Both the position numbers and the translations under genes were made by a program. DNA of 8,746 nt from Candidatus Rokuibacteriota bacterium (GTDB taxonomy: Bacteria > Methylomirabilota > Methylomirabilia > Rokubacteriales > CSP1-6): contig QHRT01000043.1 of assembly GCA_003220195.1 (NCBI GenBank), forward strand, positions 1 through 8,746, written 5' to 3'. The notes under the pieces were generated by a model. That model saw only the letters and a program-made list of their open reading frames with translations. It searched no databases and had not been told where the DNA came from. Below are positions 6,611 to 8,746 of the stretch, piece by piece; within the stretch, counting starts at the first letter, position 1, and every line of letters starts with the position of its first letter.

Positions 6611-8203
6611 TCAGTCCGGCGGAGTGGCCGGCGTGTTCAGGTCGGTGAAGTATTGCTGCAGTGTCGCCGTGCACGACGACCCCCCGGCACTGGACGCCGC
6701 GAGCAACAGCTGCTGGTAGCTCGAATAGAGACCGGCCGCGGCGGTATCGCCGGGACAATGCCGCTCCTGGAGCCACGCGGGGATCTTCGTCGGGTCGCCG
6801 ACCTTCTCCCGGACGAGGCAGATCACGAGCGCGTGCTGGCGCGGACACATGCAGGCGAAGTTGGAGTAATCGCGCCCGCAGTCCTCGAAGGCCTGCTGGT
6901 TCGCCATGCGAAACGCGTCGCCGATGAATGCGTAGATCGACTCCTGCTCGCCGTTCAGCGTGTCGAGGGCCTGCCCGCCGGGATCGTTGGCGTCTTCACG
7001 GGCCTTGCGGAATTCGTAGCTGAACTGAAAGCTGGCCTGCGTGGACAGCGCATGAGGCTCGAATTCCTGCCCGTTCGGCATCAGATATTCAGTACCGGCG
7101 CCCATGCCACCGCCGCCGCGGAGCACGGCGGTCTTGTTCCGCCTGGAGCTCGCCCGCAGATGATCGGCAAGATTCTTGAGCTGGGCCTCGTAGTCGGCGA
7201 TCACCGGCGCGTTGTACTGGTGGACGGGTTGCGGCGTGCGGCCCGAGCCCGCGTAATCGTTGTACGAGTACTCGACTGCGGTCTCGCCGCTGCCCATTCC
7301 GGCGCCGAGGCCGAGGCCGCCGTAGGACGTGCCCTTGAAGCGATACCCGTTGCCGAACTGCACGCCGCCACCGCCGCCCGCCCCCAGGCTGGTCGAGGGT
7401 GTCGTGGTGCGGTCCGGCTGGAACGACGTCATGCCGCCGCCCCCGCCGCCTCCGAAGGCGAGTTGCACCACGGGACCCCTTCCGCTCAGGATGGCGATCT
7501 CGCCGCCCCAGCCGCCGCCGCCGCCGCCACTGATGCCGTGGTACTGGCTCTCGCGGTTCCACCTGTCCGGCAGGTAGAGCGCGGTCGGCGAGAATGCCCG
7601 ATAGTCGGCGACGAATCCATCGCGCGCCGACGCTCCGAGTCCGATGACGATCGGATCGAACACCGATCCCGTCTTGAACTGGGCAAGGGGGAATGGCCTG
7701 CCCGGCGAATAGAGCTTGCTGAAGTAATCGGGAAGCGCGCGCAGCGTGTCCGGGACCGGATTGTCCTTGTCCCCCTTTTTCGCGTCGTCGGGGCCGGGGC
7801 TCGTCACGCGTGCGACGAGACGGCACAGGGGAAGTCCGGCACCGACCACGAATTTGCTCCCGCCAGGATACGGCGCCGGCGTGTCCTGGCAGGCCACCGT
7901 GGTCTGCGCCTGCGGATCGGGGAGCGTCTGATAGAAGGAGAAGAATCCGGCGTCCGCATCCTTGACGCCAAGCGTCTTCGCAACTTCCGACACCATCGTC
8001 TGCACCGCATTGAACGCCGCGGGGCAGAACAAGTTGCGAGCGTACGGAAAGCCGTTGATGTGATCACAGTCGGCCGCAGTCCGGATGTCGCAGCGGACTT
8101 TGCCGTCTTCGATCGGCACGCAGACGGAAGCCCCCTGCGCCGCACTGCCGGTCGCCAGGACCGCGAGAACGACGAGTACTCCCGATGTCAACACACGCCG
8201 CAT
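6611..8203 (-). CDS. Secreted glycine-rich, cysteine-containing protein of unknown function
   Basis: This is a 530-residue protein that I do not recognise. ATG 8203 is chosen over 8254 because GGGAGA lies about 6 nt upstream and because it starts directly with a signal peptide: MRRVLTSGVL, a hydrophobic core to about residue 17, and probable cleavage in SAAQGA (22-25). No lipobox is seen. The mature protein has 12 Cys, in an N-terminal group (28, 38, 46, 60, 105, 127) and a C-terminal group (442, 451, 453, 462, 483, 511), an even number consistent with disulfides outside the cytoplasm. Between them lie glycine runs: SGGGGGGWGG (225-234), FGGGGGGGM (250-258), GAGGGGGV (274-281), a Gly-rich stretch at 295-306 and RGGGGMGAG (362-370). 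The C-terminal third looks helical and ends in TPATPPD. It may be co-transcribed with the downstream heme-oxygenase-fold gene. A surface, matrix or envelope protein is possible, but no function is assigned. Confidence 0.82.
   Translation of the reverse strand: MRRVLTSGVLVVLAVLATGSAAQGASVCVPIEDGKVRCDIRTAADCDHINGFPYARNLFCPAAFNAVQTMVSEVAKTLGVKDADAGFFSFYQTLPDPQAQTTVACQDTPAPYPGGSKFVVGAGLPLCRLVARVTSPGPDDAKKGDKDNPVPDTLRALPDYFSKLYSPGRPFPLAQFKTGSVFDPIVIGLGASARDGFVADYRAFSPTALYLPDRWNRESQYHGISGGGGGGWGGEIAILSGRGPVVQLAFGGGGGGGMTSFQPDRTTTPSTSLGAGGGGGVQFGNGYRFKGTSYGGLGLGAGMGSGETAVEYSYNDYAGSGRTPQPVHQYNAPVIADYEAQLKNLADHLRASSRRNKTAVLRGGGGMGAGTEYLMPNGQEFEPHALSTQASFQFSYEFRKAREDANDPGGQALDTLNGEQESIYAFIGDAFRMANQQAFEDCGRDYSNFACMCPRQHALVICLVREKVGDPTKIPAWLQERHCPGDTAAAGLYSSYQQLLLAASSAGGSSCTATLQQYFTDLNTPATPPD
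7430..7531 (-). repeat. GGC/GGT-rich tracts encoding two glycine runs
   Basis: On the plus strand these appear as near-repetitive ccg/gcc runs (about 7430-7456 and 7502-7531), inside the secreted-protein gene. The codons are mixed GGC, GGT and GGG, so the tracts are not a pure triplet repeat and are probably kept by protein selection. Confidence 0.55.
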
Positions 8204-8250
8204 GCGTTTCTCCCGTGTACAGCACGCGTCTCTGTTGAACAGCCTGCCGC

Positions 8251-8280
8251 GCACGAAGAGTCCGATCGTGCGAGACGCAC
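8251..8280. repeat. Overlapping small inverted repeats in the divergent intergenic region
   Basis: GCACGA (8251-8256) pairs with TCGTGC (8266-8271), and GTGCG (8268-8272) pairs with CGCAC (8276-8280), so two alternative stems share the central GTGC. They lie 48-77 nt upstream of the secreted-protein ATG and so could fall in its 5' leader or operator. No assigned regulator. Confidence 0.35.
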
Positions 8281-8412
8281 TTCTGAACCAATCCGTGCCA
8301 GTTCACTCCGTCCTGACGTTTCTGCCCGCACCACCGTAGCAGACTTGTGCCCGACCTTCTCAGCCAGGGTGAAGGTGGCCCACGTTGACATTGCGAGACG
8401 GGCGTGCGAGAC
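8269..8412 (+). repeat. Three copies of TGCGAGAC in one intergenic region
   Basis: Exact copies lie at 8269-8276, 8392-8399 and 8405-8412. The first and third share the longer 10-mer CGTGCGAGAC. The last two are spaced 13 nt start to start and directly follow a TTGACA box, where RNA polymerase would bind the downstream gene. They are candidate regulator sites shared by the two divergent genes (inference). Confidence 0.45.
8385..8390 (+). promoter_or_regulatory. TTGACA -35-like box upstream of the hydrolase gene
   Basis: This is an exact match to the sigma70 -35 consensus. At 16-18 nt downstream no good -10 box is seen (the best windows match about 2 of 6), so if it is a promoter it is probably activator-dependent. 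The expected transcription start, near 8420, would coincide with or follow ATG 8419, another reason to doubt that start. Confidence 0.3.
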
Positions 8413-8418
8413 AACGCC

Positions 8419-8746
8419 ATGCCTGAGCGCAGTTCGTGGAGACATTCGAGCGCGGAGCGGTCGAATGTCTCACGAACTCTTAGATCCGTCGCGTTCACGA
8501 GTGGTGACGGACAGACGCAGATCCCGTCGCACCTGGCTGTGCCCGATAGCGCGGGACCGCATCCGACCGTGCTGATCCTCCGCGGCGTCGCGGGGCCCGA
8601 CGACGGCTACACGGAGATCGCGGAGCGTCTCGCCGGCTGGGGCTACGCCGCGCTCATGCACGGCTGGAAGATTCGTGGCAACGATCCGCCGGACGATCTG
8701 GTCGACGCGGACACGCGGGGCGCCGTCCCGTACCTGCGTTCGGTGC
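8419..8746 (+). CDS. Dienelactone hydrolase-family alpha/beta hydrolase (partial, runs off right edge)
   Basis: Only the first 109 codons are present. The family resemblance starts at SVAFTSGDGQ (residues 23-32) and continues with IPSHLAVPDSAGPHPTVLIL (35-54), RGVAGPDDGY (55-64), then ERLAGWGYAALMHGWKIRG and LVDADTRGAVPYLRSV. This matches the N-terminal half of dienelactone hydrolases, which cleave cyclic ester lactones in aromatic ring degradation but now include many esterases of unknown substrate. The catalytic Cys/Ser, Asp and His lie beyond the window. The Glu expected after strand 3 (HExxG) is replaced by RGVAG, as in divergent members. The start is uncertain: ATG 8419 is the only standard start codon in frame upstream of the homologous region, but it has a weak ribosome-binding site, adds about 20 unmatched residues, and spans an 11-bp inverted repeat. 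Confidence 0.8.
   Translation, partial: MPERSSWRHSSAERSNVSRTLRSVAFTSGDGQTQIPSHLAVPDSAGPHPTVLILRGVAGPDDGYTEIAERLAGWGYAALMHGWKIRGNDPPDDLVDADTRGAVPYLRSV
8439..8471. repeat. Perfect 11-bp inverted repeat, 11-nt loop
   Basis: GAGACATTCGA (8439-8449) and TCGAATGTCTC (8461-8471) are exact reverse complements separated by 11 nt. There is no T-run after it, so it does not look like an intrinsic terminator. Its position just ahead of the recognisable hydrolase domain suggests an operator or a 5'-leader hairpin rather than coding sequence (inference). Confidence 0.65.

Noticed and set aside
6003..6848. Minus-strand ORF of 281 codons, including an internal MNDNRDDYP start at 6587
   Set aside because: Overlaps the heme-oxygenase-fold gene out of frame and becomes Ser/Arg-rich; the 6534 start has a perfect Shine-Dalgarno.
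8232..8242. CTGTTGAACAG palindrome
   Set aside because: A single short 11-bp palindrome; LexA-like in feel but lacks the CTGT-N8-ACAG spacing, and no regulon context is available.
6602..8575. Plus-strand ORF of 657 codons
   Set aside because: Antisense to the secreted glycine-rich protein, which has a signal peptide and ribosome-binding site; no motif in the plus-strand product.

Overview
This is a high-GC bacterial window, strongly biased to G/C at third codon positions, which is why long antisense shadow ORFs are everywhere. It looks like the chromosome of an uncultured soil or subsurface bacterium. A NitT/TauT-type ABC importer next to a molybdenum hydroxylase, plus dienelactone-hydrolase and heme-oxygenase-fold genes, would suit Candidatus Rokubacteria/Methylomirabilota or a high-GC proteobacterium. 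That placement is inference from gene content and composition only. No rRNA, tRNA, insertion sequence, CRISPR array or phage gene was seen.

Left half, minus strand (4851 down to 1): a tight four-gene operon in the order ABC ATPase, ABC permease, periplasmic substrate-binding protein, and the large molybdopterin subunit of a xanthine dehydrogenase/aldehyde oxidase-family enzyme, which runs off the left edge. Junctions are a 4-nt overlap, a 23-nt gap and a 4-nt gap. The simplest reading is uptake of a small organic substrate, possibly an N-heterocycle or aromatic compound, followed by its hydroxylation. The iron-sulfur and FAD partner subunits are not in the window. The ATPase has an excellent Shine-Dalgarno but an ACG where its ATG should be.

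Centre, plus strand (4903-5814): a divergent gene for a second NMT1/SsuA-like binding-protein fold. It has no signal peptide, and a promoter-like element sits so close to its GTG start that the mRNA may be nearly leaderless. It converges on the next gene with 18 nt between stops.

Right half, minus strand (8203 down to 5833): a secreted glycine-rich, 12-cysteine protein of unknown function, then, 76 nt downstream, a TenA/PqqC-like heme-oxygenase-fold protein with a partly non-standard set of candidate diiron ligands. These two may be co-transcribed.

Right edge, plus strand (about 8419 to 8746): the 5' part of a dienelactone-hydrolase-family gene. The intergenic region before it carries a TTGACA box and three copies of TGCGAGAC. 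A perfect 11-bp inverted repeat lies just after the first possible start codon.

No established novel system can be demonstrated here. The least explained parts are the binding protein without a signal peptide, the glycine-rich/heme-oxygenase-fold pair, and the repeat-rich control region at 8251-8471.
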